A stretch of 64,000 nucleotides of DNA from Pseudomonadota bacterium. Lineage in GTDB: Bacteria > Bdellovibrionota > UBA1018 > CAIMNF01. The position numbers were made by a program, and so were the translations under genes. A model generated the notes under the pieces. The model was not told where the DNA came from. It did no database searches and saw nothing but the letters and a program-made list of their open reading frames with translations. Positions 7,563 to 16,448 of this stretch are shown piece after piece (the first letter of the stretch is position 1; every line of letters starts with the position of its first letter). The stretch is from assembly GCA_027491115.1 (NCBI GenBank), contig JAIXWV010000027.1, forward strand, positions 1-64,000, written 5' to 3'.

Positions 7563-8101
7563 GCCGGATGTTGATCATTCTCATTCTGTTTTTTTCCGCA
7601 CCCTTTCTGTTGGTCGGGGTTTCCCTTCACTCATGGCCGGTCGCACTGACTGGAATCGTCCTCGCATCCACTTATATTTTTGCACTGATTTCGAGCGGAT
7701 TTTCAGAATTCGTTGCCGATTTGAGGGCGCAACATGTGGATGATTCATTGGATCAACGCCTGAACCGACTTTGGGACCAGGCTGGTCCGGGAAAGCTCAA
7801 GGCCAGATTTTGGATTTATCCGTCCCCCATGATTGAGTTCAAAATTTGGGCCCCAGACGACCAGCGGGTCGAAATATTGTTTAGTCGCGGCCTGATCCAG
7901 ATGGCAACCGACTCCGGATTGAAAGCGGCGTTCCAGAGTATCGGGGAAAAACGGATTTCCGAGGTGAGACTCCAGAATCGCCTCCATGCGTTGATGACGC
8001 GCCTTGAACGGATCAAGGGGCCAAAAGAGGACTATCGCTATTGGTTTCTATCGTTTTGGCTCTATCCTCTTGAGCGGCTCCTGAATATTGCTAAGATCTG
8101 A
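7559..8101 (+). CDS. Membrane-anchored protein with vestigial M48-like segment
   Basis: 180 residues from a GTG start overlapping the previous stop (GTGA). Two hydrophobic segments lie at about residues 4-24 and 28-50. The following region, FWIYPSPMIEFKIWAPDDQ, then VEILFSRGLIQM and LKAAFQSIGEKRI, has the order of strands and helix seen before the HExxH of M48 peptidases, but no HExxH exists. The relationship to M48 is an inference from pattern alone. C-terminal WFLSFWLYPLERLL may be amphipathic. Confidence 0.5.
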   Translation: MSRMLIILILFFSAPFLLVGVSLHSWPVALTGIVLASTYIFALISSGFSEFVADLRAQHVDDSLDQRLNRLWDQAGPGKLKARFWIYPSPMIEFKIWAPDDQRVEILFSRGLIQMATDSGLKAAFQSIGEKRISEVRLQNRLHALMTRLERIKGPKEDYRYWFLSFWLYPLERLLNIAKI

Positions 8102-8104
8102 GAC

Positions 8105-8338
8105 ATGCTTCCCAAACTCGATTTGACCACATTTTTTCTATCCGTGTCCCAAGCGGCCATGCAGTCCATGGATGAACAGGGCAGGGATCTGCAAATGGCT
8201 CGACACAATATCGATTTGCTCGAGCTCCTCCAGGACAAAACCAAAGGGAACCGGACCCCCGAGGAGGATCAGCTCCTCGATCATCTTTTGTTTCAGCTCC
8301 GAATGACTTACGTAAAATCGGATCAAAATCCATCCTGA
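8105..8338 (+). CDS. DUF1844-family small protein
   Basis: 77 residues matching DUF1844: DLTTFFLSVSQAAMQSM, then MARHNIDLLELLQDKTKGNR, PEEDQLLDHLLFQLRMTYV. The family is common in deltaproteobacteria and related phyla as a short all-helical protein of unknown role. It ends the overlapping gene run that began with YceI, starting three bases after the preceding stop. Confidence 0.8.
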   Translation: MLPKLDLTTFFLSVSQAAMQSMDEQGRDLQMARHNIDLLELLQDKTKGNRTPEEDQLLDHLLFQLRMTYVKSDQNPS

Positions 8339-8366
8339 TCCATTCACCCAGAAAGTAGAACCAATC

Positions 8367-9689
8367 ATGGAAAACCAGGTATCTTTGCAAAAGAACGGCC
8401 GTGCACGTGCGGACGTACTTGAGGAACTGAAACAACTTCATCTGCAGGACACCAAGTGGCACGATGGTCGCGCCTTCAGTCTCGTCTATCATGAGAGCGA
8501 CGAACACACAGAGTTCCTGAAACAGGTCTACACCATGTATTTCCACGAGAACGGACTCAACCCTGGGGCGTTCCCTTCGATTCGAAAGTACGAAGCCGAG
8601 GTGGTTGCGATGGCCGCGCGTCTGCTCGGAGGTGGTTACCGGGCCGCAGGGACCATGACCTCGGGTGGATCCGAGAGCATCATGATGGCGGTCAAGGCCC
8701 ACAGGGATTGGGCGTTTACCACTAAAGGCATCAGGAATCCTGAAATGATCGCTCCGTTGACGGTTCATCCTGCCTTCGACAAAGCCGCACATTATTTCGG
8801 AGTGAAGCTCGTCAAGGCAGGGTTGGATTCCGGTCAACGAGTGGACCTCGAACAAGTGAAGTCACTGATCCGTCCCGAGACCATTCTTCTGGTGGGTTCG
8901 GCTCCCCAGTATCCCCACGGTGTGATGGACCCGATCGTAGCATTGGCCGCTCTGGCTCGCGATCATGGAATCGGCATGCACGTCGACGCTTGCGTGGGTG
9001 GCTTCATGTTGCCTTTCTTGAGAAAACTCGGTGTCGATGTTCCACCCTTCGATTTTTCGGTGGATGGGGTCACCTCCATGTCGGCTGATTTACACAAGTA
9101 TGGTTTTGCTGCAAAAGGCGCTTCGGTTGTTCTTTATCGTGATCAGGATCTGAGACGATTCCAGTTCTTTGTCAGCAAGGATTGGCCGGGTGGGCTCTTC
9201 GCATCCCCCTCTGTCACGGGAACCCGTCCTGCGGGATCAATCGCCGCTGCTTGGGCCACTTTGAATGTACTGGGTGAAGACGGTTACCTTCGGATTTATC
9301 GGGATCTTCTCGAAACCATGAAGCGTTATCGTGCGGGAATTGAAAGGGCGGGCTTCCGGATTGTCGGTGAGCCCGTAGGGACCGTGCTCGCTTACGAGTC
9401 CCCGTCGGTCAACATTCATGTGATCGCTGATTTGATGGAAAAGCGCGGGTGGTTCGTGGATCGGCAGATGAATCCGGACTCCATTCATCTTACGATCACA
9501 CCCGCCAATGCACCCGTGGTGGATCGCTACTGTCTCGACTTGGCCGAGAGCACCGAATTCGCCCGCGCTCATCCAGAGCTCGGAGGTGAAGGAATGGCGG
9601 CCATGTACGGCATGGTGGCCAAACTACCCGATCCGACCCAGGTTAATCAATTCCTGTATCATTACATGGATCAGCGTTATCAAACCTGA
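8367..9689 (+). CDS. Sphingosine-1-phosphate-lyase-like PLP-dependent enzyme
   Basis: 440 residues of the group II PLP decarboxylase fold, closest by motif to sphingosine-1-phosphate lyase: MTSGGSESIMMAVKAHRDWA (residues about 98-117), HVDACVGGFMLPF with the PLP-nitrogen Asp207, and SADLHKYGFAAKGASVVLYR with the Schiff-base Lys244. S1P lyases cleave phosphorylated long-chain bases to phosphoethanolamine and an aldehyde. The bacterial enzymes lack the N-terminal membrane helix, as here. It may degrade sphingoid bases made by the cell or taken from prey or host; substrate is inferred from family only. Confidence 0.8.
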   Translation: MENQVSLQKNGRARADVLEELKQLHLQDTKWHDGRAFSLVYHESDEHTEFLKQVYTMYFHENGLNPGAFPSIRKYEAEVVAMAARLLGGGYRAAGTMTSGGSESIMMAVKAHRDWAFTTKGIRNPEMIAPLTVHPAFDKAAHYFGVKLVKAGLDSGQRVDLEQVKSLIRPETILLVGSAPQYPHGVMDPIVALAALARDHGIGMHVDACVGGFMLPFLRKLGVDVPPFDFSVDGVTSMSADLHKYGFAAKGASVVLYRDQDLRRFQFFVSKDWPGGLFASPSVTGTRPAGSIAAAWATLNVLGEDGYLRIYRDLLETMKRYRAGIERAGFRIVGEPVGTVLAYESPSVNIHVIADLMEKRGWFVDRQMNPDSIHLTITPANAPVVDRYCLDLAESTEFARAHPELGGEGMAAMYGMVAKLPDPTQVNQFLYHYMDQRYQT

Positions 9690-9706
9690 TCCCGGTCCCA
9701 CGCTGG

Positions 9707-9735
9707 CTTGACTTCAGTTTTTCCGTGTCCATTAG
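9707..9735 (+). promoter_or_regulatory. Possible sigma-32-type promoter of clpB
   Basis: CTTGAC is followed after 16 bases by CCATTA, resembling the heat-shock promoter (CTTGAA, then CCCCAT-T). It would place the transcript start about 12 bases before the clpB ATG, leaving only the GGAGG ribosome-binding site as leader. The match is partial and the short leader is a reason for caution. Confidence 0.35.
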
Positions 9736-9752
9736 TTGAACGGAGGGACGAT

Positions 9753-12341
9753 ATGAGCCAGAAATTCACAACCTCGATGATGAACGCTCTGCAGGCAGCC
9801 CAAAGTGAGGCGCACCAGCGGGAGCATCAGCAGTTGGCGCCTGAGCACGTGCTGTTGGCTTTGGTTGCTGGCGAAAAGGACGACGAAAGCTCTTTGCCTC
9901 ATCTGCTCGAGGCGGGGGGCGTCAATCTCTCCGCCATGAAGGTCGCTCTGGAGACCCGGCTCAAGGGGTTTCCGAGGGTTTTGAGTTCAACCGGGCAGCT
10001 CTATCCGGCTCCCGAGCTACAGAAACTCCTGGCTCTTTCTGAAGGAGAGGCGAAGAAGTGGGGTGATGATTACGTCGCTCCGGAGCATTTCATTTTGGCT
10101 CATTTTCAAGGGAGTGTTTCGACTTTTGAATCGACCCGGATGATCCGGGATACCGGTCTCACCGAGACCGGATTCCGTGATGTCTTGAAGAAGGTTCGCG
10201 GGAACTCACGCATTCAGGACGAGAATCCGGAGAGCAAAATGAACGTACTCAAGAAATACTGCAGGGATCTGACCTCTTTGGCGCGGGACCAAAAGTTGGA
10301 TCCTGTGATCGGACGGGACGAGGAGATCCGTCGGGTGATGCAGGTCCTTTCGCGCAGGACCAAGAACAATCCGGTGCTGATCGGTGAGCCGGGTGTCGGG
10401 AAAACGGCAATCGCAGAAGGACTCGCACTCCGGATATCGACCGGCGACGTCCCGGAGAGTCTGAAGAACAAGCGGATCCTGGTACTCGATCTCGGTGCGT
10501 TGATCGCAGGAGCCAAGTTCAGGGGCGAATTCGAGGAGCGACTGAAGGGCGTATTGAAGGAGGTGACCGGAGCGAAAGGTGAGATCATCTTATTCATCGA
10601 CGAAATCCACACCTTGGTGGGTGCGGGTGCCACCGAAGGGGCGATGGATGCGGCCAACCTGTTGAAACCTGCCCTGTCGAGAGGGGAACTCCATTGCATC
10701 GGGGCGACCACGCTGGACGAATATCGCAAGTACATCGAAAAAGACGCGGCACTCGAACGGCGGTTTCAGCCCATTCAGGTCGAGGAACCGACTGTGGAAG
10801 CCACAGTCTCCATTTTGAGGGGACTTCGCGAGCGGTACGAGGTCCATCACGGCGTCACCCTGCGTGACGCTGCCTTGGTCGCCGCCGCAACGCTGTCCCA
10901 CCGATACATCTCAGATCGGTTTCTCCCTGACAAGGCCATCGATCTCGTGGACGAGGCCGGTTCAAGAGCGCGGATTGAATTGGACTCAAGGCCCGAAAAA
11001 ATCGACCAGATCGAGCGGAGGCAAATCCAGCTCGAGGTCGAAAGGCAAGCCCTAAAAAAGGAGCCCGATCCTGCTTCGAAAACCCGACTTGATACGGTCG
11101 AGAAAGAACTCGCCCTGCTGAAAGATGAATCTCAGGCTTTGAAAGCCATTTGGGAGAGTGAGAAAAAGATCGTCGAGAAAGTGAAGTTGCTCAAAGAGCA
11201 GATCGAACAAACCAAGCTCGCATCTGAAGCCGCCGAACGTCGGGGAGAACTCGAGAAAGCTGCCGAGCTCCGTTACGGCAAACTGACCGCTCTTCAGAAG
11301 GAGTTCGAACTCGCCACTCGTGGAGACGGGGGTCGGAAATCGGGTACTTTATTGCGGCAGGAGGTGACCGAAGAGGACATTGCTGAAATCGTCTCCAGAC
11401 GGACGGGGATCCCAGTCGCCAGGATGGTCGAGAGTGAGGGCGTGAAGCTCGTTCAGATGGAAGAGCGCCTTTCGGGGAGGGTAGTGGGGCAGAAGTCGGC
11501 GTTGTCAGCCGTGGCCAATGCGGTCAGACGTTCCCGCGCCGGATTGCGCGAGCCGCATCGTCCGATCGGCAGCTTCTTGTTTCTGGGACCGACCGGAGTC
11601 GGGAAAACCGAAACAGCCAAGGCCTTGGCCGAGTTTCTCTTTGACAGCGAAACTGCCATGATCCGCGTGGACATGAGTGAATACATGGAAAAGCATTCAG
11701 TCGCGCGCTTGATCGGGGCGCCTCCGGGTTATGTGGGATACGAAGAAGGGGGAACCCTGACCGAGGCGGTACGTCGGAAACCGTATTCGGTGATCCTGCT
11801 TGACGAAATTGAAAAGGCCCATCCTGATGTTTTCAACGTATTCCTCCAGGTTCTTGACGACGGGCGGATCACGGATGGTCAGGGGCGCACAGTGAACTTC
11901 AGTAACACCCTGATCATCATGACCTCGAACCTCGGAAGTCAGATCATTCTCGGAGAAAAGAATCCCTTGATCCGTGATTCGAAGATCCAGGAGTCCATCC
12001 GGGCTCAATTGAAGCCGGAGTTTGTGAATCGGATTGACGAAATGGTGGTCTTCGATCAGCTCGGTCGTGAAGACCTGGCTCACATTCTGGGATTGTACTT
12101 GAAGCGTTTGAATTCCCAGCTCAAAGAAAAGGATCTCCACATCGAGTTGACCGGTGCGGCGGAGACCCGCTTGCTCGAGGAAGGGTATGATCCTGATTTC
12201 GGGGCTCGGCCGATGAAACGTGTTTTTCAGCGGAGGATTCAGGACAAGCTGGCGCTCGAAATATTGCGTGGTGGATTCCAGTCCGGGCAAGTCCTGCGGA
12301 TGGATTTTGATCCGAAGCGCGAAGAGTTCTATCTCGTTTGA
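9753..12341 (+). CDS. clpB: ClpB disaggregase
   Basis: 862 residues, a normal ClpB length. The start at 9753 ([10 protein letters not shown]) follows a CGGAGGGACG ribosome-binding site; the frame opens at 9708. Order: N-terminal repeat domain (1-145), first AAA+ domain with GEPGVGKTA and Walker [15 protein letters not shown], a coiled-coil middle domain of ordinary ClpB size (about residues 400-520), and second AAA+ domain with [11 protein letters not shown] and [16 protein letters not shown]. It rescues aggregated proteins with DnaK. The gene stands alone and overlaps the convergent FAD oxidase gene by 13 bases. Confidence 0.97.
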   Translation: MSQKFTTSMMNALQAAQSEAHQREHQQLAPEHVLLALVAGEKDDESSLPHLLEAGGVNLSAMKVALETRLKGFPRVLSSTGQLYPAPELQKLLALSEGEAKKWGDDYVAPEHFILAHFQGSVSTFESTRMIRDTGLTETGFRDVLKKVRGNSRIQDENPESKMNVLKKYCRDLTSLARDQKLDPVIGRDEEIRRVMQVLSRRTKNNPVLIGEPGVGKTAIAEGLALRISTGDVPESLKNKRILVLDLGALIAGAKFRGEFEERLKGVLKEVTGAKGEIILFIDEIHTLVGAGATEGAMDAANLLKPALSRGELHCIGATTLDEYRKYIEKDAALERRFQPIQVEEPTVEATVSILRGLRERYEVHHGVTLRDAALVAAATLSHRYISDRFLPDKAIDLVDEAGSRARIELDSRPEKIDQIERRQIQLEVERQALKKEPDPASKTRLDTVEKELALLKDESQALKAIWESEKKIVEKVKLLKEQIEQTKLASEAAERRGELEKAAELRYGKLTALQKEFELATRGDGGRKSGTLLRQEVTEEDIAEIVSRRTGIPVARMVESEGVKLVQMEERLSGRVVGQKSALSAVANAVRRSRAGLREPHRPIGSFLFLGPTGVGKTETAKALAEFLFDSETAMIRVDMSEYMEKHSVARLIGAPPGYVGYEEGGTLTEAVRRKPYSVILLDEIEKAHPDVFNVFLQVLDDGRITDGQGRTVNFSNTLIIMTSNLGSQIILGEKNPLIRDSKIQESIRAQLKPEFVNRIDEMVVFDQLGREDLAHILGLYLKRLNSQLKEKDLHIELTGAAETRLLEEGYDPDFGARPMKRVFQRRIQDKLALEILRGGFQSGQVLRMDFDPKREEFYLV

Positions 12342-13729
12342 TCGAAGATTTTTCCAGGATTCAGCAATCCGAGAGGGTCGAACCCTTGTTTGATCCCTCG
12401 CATTAGTTCGATCTCGGCCTGGCTCCTTGAAAACCCGATGGCATGCTTCTTCAGGAGTCCGATCCCGTGTTCGGCTGAAATCGAGCCATGGTATTTTTCG
12501 AGGGTTCGAAAAAGCTGGAAGTCCGAATCTTTTGCTGTTTCACGGAACTCATCAGCCGACATGGTCACCGGTTTTCGGATGAAGATGTGCAGGTTGCCGT
12601 CCCCGATGTGTCCGAAAAAGAACACCTCGAAGCCAGGCAGAGTGGTTGAATACCTTTCCTCGATCTCCGTGTAGAATTCTCCCAAGGTCCGGACGGGAAC
12701 CGAGACATCCTCCTGGTGAACCAGGTGTCCGGTGAGGATCGCCTCGGCCACTCCCTCACGATAGTGCCAGAGTCTCTTTTTCTCGGTGTCACTCCGAGCC
12801 ATGATTCCGTCGAGCGCAAGGCCATTCTCGAAAATTCCGGTCAACCCTTCCTCTGACTCTGAATCGGGGGTGTTTTCAAGCTCCATTAATGCATACACCT
12901 TACCTGGAGTGCTCAAGGGCATGGATTCTCCGGAGAATGCCAGAACCTCCGATAGTGAAGCGTGATCGAGACACTCGAAAGCACTGAGACCGGGAAACCT
13001 CGATCGGGCATAATCGAAGAGTCCGAGCAGTTGCTTGAAATCTTCCAAAGCGAAGAAAAAAAGCGAGGTACTTTTCGGCAGGGGACAGAGTTTCAGTGTG
13101 GCTTCGGTGATGACACCCAGGGTGCCTTCACTTCCCGTAAGTAATTGCCTGAAGTCGTATCCAGTATTGTTTTTTTCTAAATCACGATTGAAACGATGGA
13201 TAGTACCGTCCATAGAGACCGCGGTCAGTCCGAGGACCCAGTTGCGGGTGTTTCCATAGCGGATGACCCGGATTCCTCCTGCGTTGGTGGCGATATTCCC
13301 TCCGACGGTGGACGAACCCTTAGATGCGAAATCAACAGGCCAGGTGAGGCCGAGAGTGGAACAGTGTTCGTGAACGGCCTGGGTGATCGCACCAGCTTCC
13401 ACTTGGATGGTCAGCGATCCGGCATGGATTTCACCGATACGGTTCATCTTCACTGTGGAAAGGATCACTTCACCCTGGGTGGCAACCGCTCCACCGGAGA
13501 GTCCGGTCCTTCCGCCAGAAGGGACCACCGGGATGCGGTGTTGATGGGCCAGGGAAAGGACTTTTGATACTTCGTCAGTGTTCTGAGGGAAAACAACCGC
13601 AGACGCAAATGGGGTGAGAGTGCGACTCCAGTCTTGGGCGAAATATTCACACTCTCCCACGTCGCGAGTGAAACGTGAGGACGGAAGGTGTGAAGCGAGC
13701 TCGGTCAAAAAACTGTCGATTTTTTCCAT
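12329..13729 (-). CDS. FAD-linked 2-hydroxyacid dehydrogenase (GlcD/D-LDH type)
   Basis: 466 residues. The N-terminal FAD-binding half carries VVPSGGRTGLSGGAVA and GSSTVGGNIATNAGGIRVIRYG; the C-terminal half carries the metal-site motifs GHIGDGNLHIFI and SAEHGIGLLKK, then LMRGIKQGFDPLGLLNPGKI. This is the GlcD/DLD/D-2-hydroxyglutarate dehydrogenase family, which oxidises D-2-hydroxyacids to 2-oxoacids. The exact substrate cannot be set from sequence. It stands alone, without GlcE/GlcF partners. Confidence 0.85.
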   Translation of the reverse strand: MEKIDSFLTELASHLPSSRFTRDVGECEYFAQDWSRTLTPFASAVVFPQNTDEVSKVLSLAHQHRIPVVPSGGRTGLSGGAVATQGEVILSTVKMNRIGEIHAGSLTIQVEAGAITQAVHEHCSTLGLTWPVDFASKGSSTVGGNIATNAGGIRVIRYGNTRNWVLGLTAVSMDGTIHRFNRDLEKNNTGYDFRQLLTGSEGTLGVITEATLKLCPLPKSTSLFFFALEDFKQLLGLFDYARSRFPGLSAFECLDHASLSEVLAFSGESMPLSTPGKVYALMELENTPDSESEEGLTGIFENGLALDGIMARSDTEKKRLWHYREGVAEAILTGHLVHQEDVSVPVRTLGEFYTEIEERYSTTLPGFEVFFFGHIGDGNLHIFIRKPVTMSADEFRETAKDSDFQLFRTLEKYHGSISAEHGIGLLKKHAIGFSRSQAEIELMRGIKQGFDPLGLLNPGKIFDQTR

Positions 13730-13792
13730 TGAGAACAGAATGCCTTTGTCTTGGCAAGGGGGTCAAGCTCACTTCATGGTCAAGAACTAAAT

Positions 13793-13821
13793 TTGCACTA
13801 TTGAATAAATTTTCGTAAACT
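13793..13821 (+). promoter_or_regulatory. Candidate sigma-70-type promoter upstream of spoVG
   Basis: TTGCAC and TAAACT are separated by 17 bases in an AT-rich patch. Transcription from here would give a leader of about 160 bases before spoVG. Box matches are moderate, so this is only a candidate. The rest of the 13730-13986 gap shows no open frame that can be supported. Confidence 0.35.
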
Positions 13822-13986
13822 TATTTATGAAGCTTCGCGCGATGTCGGGTGTGACAACGCATCCAAAACAGCGAACGAAGTGGTGTGGTCAACCAAACCT
13901 GGCATGAGGAATGCGAGGGAAAGTCTGCAAAACGGGATCAACAGGGAAGTTGCAACGATTCTGAATGAGCAGCAAGGAGAAGGAAA

Positions 13987-14304
13987 ATGGAAATCACCGA
14001 AGTGAAGGTTTTTCCCGTGAACGAAGAGAAGCTGAAGGCTTACGTGACCATCGTTCTTGACCAATGTTTTGTGGTCAGGGATTTGAAGATCATCAATGGC
14101 GCCACAGGGCTCTTTGTCGCGATGCCGAGTAAAAAGAGATCGGATGGATCCTACAAGGACGTAGCCCACCCTCTGAACAAGGCGACCCGGATGCACATGG
14201 AGAAGAAGATTCTCGAGGCTTATCTCGCGGAGATTAAGCGGGGCGTCGGACACTCTGGCATGCCTGAGGACGACGGATTCCAGGAACGCGCCGGGAACGA
14301 ATAA
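13987..14304 (+). CDS. spoVG: SpoVG-family regulator
   Basis: 105 residues: ITEVKVFPVNEEKLKAYVTI, then FVVRDLKIINGATGLFVAMP, SKKRSDGSYKDVAHPLN and a basic C-terminal helix. These are the conserved parts of SpoVG, a small nucleic-acid-binding protein that acts as a post-transcriptional or DNA-level regulator in many phyla, including non-sporulating ones. A good AAGGAGAAGG ribosome-binding site precedes the ATG. The tail after EIKRGVG is variable in the family. Confidence 0.95.
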   Translation: MEITEVKVFPVNEEKLKAYVTIVLDQCFVVRDLKIINGATGLFVAMPSKKRSDGSYKDVAHPLNKATRMHMEKKILEAYLAEIKRGVGHSGMPEDDGFQERAGNE

Positions 14305-14330
14305 GATTTATCAATTTTCAGCACTTGACC

Positions 14331-14357
14331 AATCGAGTCATTCTTGCGTGACTGATT
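14331..14357. other. Hairpin between spoVG and tRNA-Gln
   Basis: AATCGAGTCA pairs with TGACTGATT with one bulged G and an 8-base loop. It could end the spoVG transcript (no T tract follows) or lie in the tRNA promoter region. Confidence 0.3.
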
Positions 14358-14398
14358 AGGCTGTGTTAGCACTATTTCATCCGCATTCAGTTTTTTGT

Positions 14399-14473
14399 TG
14401 GGGTGTCGGCAAGTGGTAAGCTAGCGGATTTTGATTCCGCCATTCCTAGGTTCGAATCCTAGCACCCCAACCA
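14399..14473 (+). tRNA. tRNA-Gln (TTG anticodon)
   Basis: 75 bases with acceptor stem TGGGGTG/CACCCCA, A discriminator and encoded CCA. The anticodon arm GCGGA-TTTTGAT-TCCGC gives TTG, decoding CAA/CAG. The T-arm CCTAGG-TTCGAAT-CCTAG is standard. Confidence 0.97.
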
Positions 14474-14570
14474 TTTTTCTTTTTACATCCTTCATTTTTC
14501 ACCTTTAGCTGCTGATATTCTTCTCTTTCAGTGGAACAATTTTGATTTAACCATTCCAAAGGAGTGAATT

Positions 14571-15335
14571 TTGAAAATTTTGAATACTTTCTTTTTGATC
14601 GGATTATCGCTTTGCTCACTTGAGGCACGGGCTACCACTGGTGGATGTGTCAACGTGAACAATGTTCCTAGCCCGTCTAGCACGAGCTCGGCTGCTTTCC
14701 AACATTGTCAGACAACGGGATACAACGGTTCCGTGCCATGTAATGCCGACAGCGCGTGTACTTGGAATCCGATTTTGTATCATCAAAACTATTGCAATGG
14801 TTCGTTCATGACGTCTGTGTTTGAGGGGAATTGTCCAATGGGTTCTTCCCAGGTCCCTTATCCTGCGGGTGTCCCGTTGAATCCTAAGTTTAAGTGCTGT
14901 AAGAGATCGGGTGAGCCCACGCCGACGGTCACCCCGAAGCCTACGGCGACTCCAAAGCCTACGGCGACTCCGAAGCCTACAGCGACTCCGAAGCCTACAG
15001 CGACTCCGAAGCCTACAGCGACTCCGAAGCCTACAGCGACTCCAAAGCCAACCCCCACGACCACTCCGAGACCTTCACCTACCGCCACGCCTAGGCCTTC
15101 GGCCACTCCTAGGCCTTCGGCCACTCCGACTGCGACCCCCAGTTCCACCCCGAATTCCGGAGCCGGTGTTTGTTGCAATCCGGCAGGCAACGTGGTTCCA
15201 GGATTGGTTCCATGTCCGTCCCTGAGCAATCCCCATCAGTGTTGCAATCCGGGCGGGAATCCTGTTCCTCCCATGAATGGTTCGTTGGACCAGTGTAAGG
15301 GCGGGTTGGCTAAGCCCAATAGTGGGAGACGCTAA
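14571..15335 (+). CDS. Secreted Cys-rich protein with Thr-Pro-Lys-Pro repeat linker
   Basis: 254 residues from a TTG start behind an AAAGGAGTGA ribosome-binding site. Signal peptide at 1-22 (LEARA), then a Cys-rich head with about nine Cys, a low-complexity linker of TPKPTA hexapeptide units at about 120-165 changing to TPRPS(A/P)T units, and a small Cys-rich tail containing two CCNP(A/G)GN motifs. The two tail motifs look like a duplicated mini-domain. The linker would be extended and possibly O-glycosylated. No family was recognised; secretion and disulfides suggest an extracellular or surface role. Confidence 0.8.
   Translation: MKILNTFFLIGLSLCSLEARATTGGCVNVNNVPSPSSTSSAAFQHCQTTGYNGSVPCNADSACTWNPILYHQNYCNGSFMTSVFEGNCPMGSSQVPYPAGVPLNPKFKCCKRSGEPTPTVTPKPTATPKPTATPKPTATPKPTATPKPTATPKPTATPKPTPTTTPRPSPTATPRPSATPRPSATPTATPSSTPNSGAGVCCNPAGNVVPGLVPCPSLSNPHQCCNPGGNPVPPMNGSLDQCKGGLAKPNSGRR
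14941..15048 (+). repeat. Six tandem 18-base coding repeats
   Basis: Six head-to-tail copies of an 18-base unit (CCTACAGCGACTCCGAAG and close variants), each encoding PTATPK, without interruption. Units differ by only one or two synonymous bases, so copy number could change by slippage or recombination in steps of six residues. A second pair of 18-base units follows at about 15091-15126. Confidence 0.95.
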
Positions 15336-15365
15336 TCAGCATCCAAAACCGTTATCCAGAATAGG

Positions 15366-15400
15366 TCGGGCCCTCTGATAGCAGGGGGCCCGATTTGTTT
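15366..15400 (+). terminator. Rho-independent terminator
   Basis: TCGGGCCC pairs perfectly with GGGCCCGA around a 12-base loop, followed by TTTGTTT. It ends the secreted repeat protein gene and touches the stop of the convergent gene at 15399. Confidence 0.9.
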
Positions 15401-16376
15401 ATACGGCTTCGGGGTCTTTTTCGGTTGGCTTTTCTCGAACCACAAACGAACCCGTATTTTTGATTGACCGTTCGATTCTGTCGAGGGCGAGATTCATGGC
15501 TTTGATCTCAGTCAGTCCCGGATCTCCGGATCGGAGTGACAGTCTTGCGGCCAAATTTCCTTCCAAGAACATTCGTAATTGTCTGCGAATCGCATAGGAA
15601 GCCATGTATGTTTTTCTAGAGAAACTTGCACCCGCCATGCAAGATGTGAGTGTCACCAAAATGGTATAGGTCCAGCCGATGTTCTCTGAAATACTGAATT
15701 GGAACTCAAAAAAACTGGCCGCGTTGACCGTCTTAATTTGTGTCATTTGGGAAGTCAGGATGACGACCTTCGAGTTGGCGTGCCAAAAAACCATCATGCA
15801 AAGAGCTGAATAGTACGCGGCTAGGCCTCCAGCGATTACCGCGAACTGGATCTGGTCCAGCAGATAGATCCGAATCCCCTTCGGCCATAGGGACAGCAGT
15901 TTATTCCTTAAATCTCTGAATCTCTCTGAGTCCCCCTCTTGTTTACGTATCGAGAGTAAATGGATGAAGTCTTCCGCGCTGTCCTGAAGAGGGCCCAGTT
16001 GCCGGGGCTTGTGGAATTGAAGAGTTTCTGAAAAGTGTTCAAGTTCTTTTCTGAATCGAGAGAAGTAGTGTTCCTGTGAAACTCCAAAAATGCCCGCTAT
16101 CGCAGTATTGGCGAGAATTCCAAGCAGAATCAGCGCTGGGAAGAATCCATCATAAGAGAATGCTTCTCTCATGATGTCCGCCCGGATCATTTCATTCCTC
16201 AACATGTGGTTCGCTTCCATGAAAGCGATATCCATACGTACGGTGTATGCGGTAAGGAGCACCACCCCAATGAGGGCACTCACAGAAAGCAAAGCCAAAG
16301 TGAGTGCAAAACGAGCGTAAGCCTTGACCCGGTCATCCAGCTTGAGCTGGATTTCACGGATTGTCTTCAACATCAT
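15399..16376 (-). CDS. Four-helix membrane protein with HAMP-like C-terminal region, unknown
   Basis: 325 residues. Hydrophobic segments at about 22-46, 78-100, 172-198 and 228-250. A cytoplasmic charged loop (about 100-170) separates helices 2 and 3. After helix 4, RRQLRMFLEGNLAARLSLRSGDPGLTEIKAMNLALDRIERSI has the helix-loop-helix look of a HAMP module, often found in signal transducers, but no kinase, cyclase or methyl-accepting domain follows. Not assigned to a family. The gene has its own promoter region and no operon partner. Confidence 0.6.
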   Translation of the reverse strand: MMLKTIREIQLKLDDRVKAYARFALTLALLSVSALIGVVLLTAYTVRMDIAFMEANHMLRNEMIRADIMREAFSYDGFFPALILLGILANTAIAGIFGVSQEHYFSRFRKELEHFSETLQFHKPRQLGPLQDSAEDFIHLLSIRKQEGDSERFRDLRNKLLSLWPKGIRIYLLDQIQFAVIAGGLAAYYSALCMMVFWHANSKVVILTSQMTQIKTVNAASFFEFQFSISENIGWTYTILVTLTSCMAGASFSRKTYMASYAIRRQLRMFLEGNLAARLSLRSGDPGLTEIKAMNLALDRIERSIKNTGSFVVREKPTEKDPEAV

Positions 16377-16448
16377 GATGCTTAGAGTTTAGTCGATTCG
16401 ATGATTCAGGTTAATGTGTCATCGGTGACTCTTGTAATTGCTAGATCT

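Noticed and set aside
9708-9752. Earlier start for ClpB
   Set aside because: The ribosome-binding site and the conserved ClpB N-terminus both point to 9753.
14941-15048. CRISPR array
   Set aside because: The 18-base units are contiguous without spacers and encode a clean hexapeptide repeat in frame.
14858-15229. Antisense and alternate-frame long ORFs over the repeat
   Set aside because: They arise from the periodic base composition of the repeat and have no ribosome-binding site or recognisable product.
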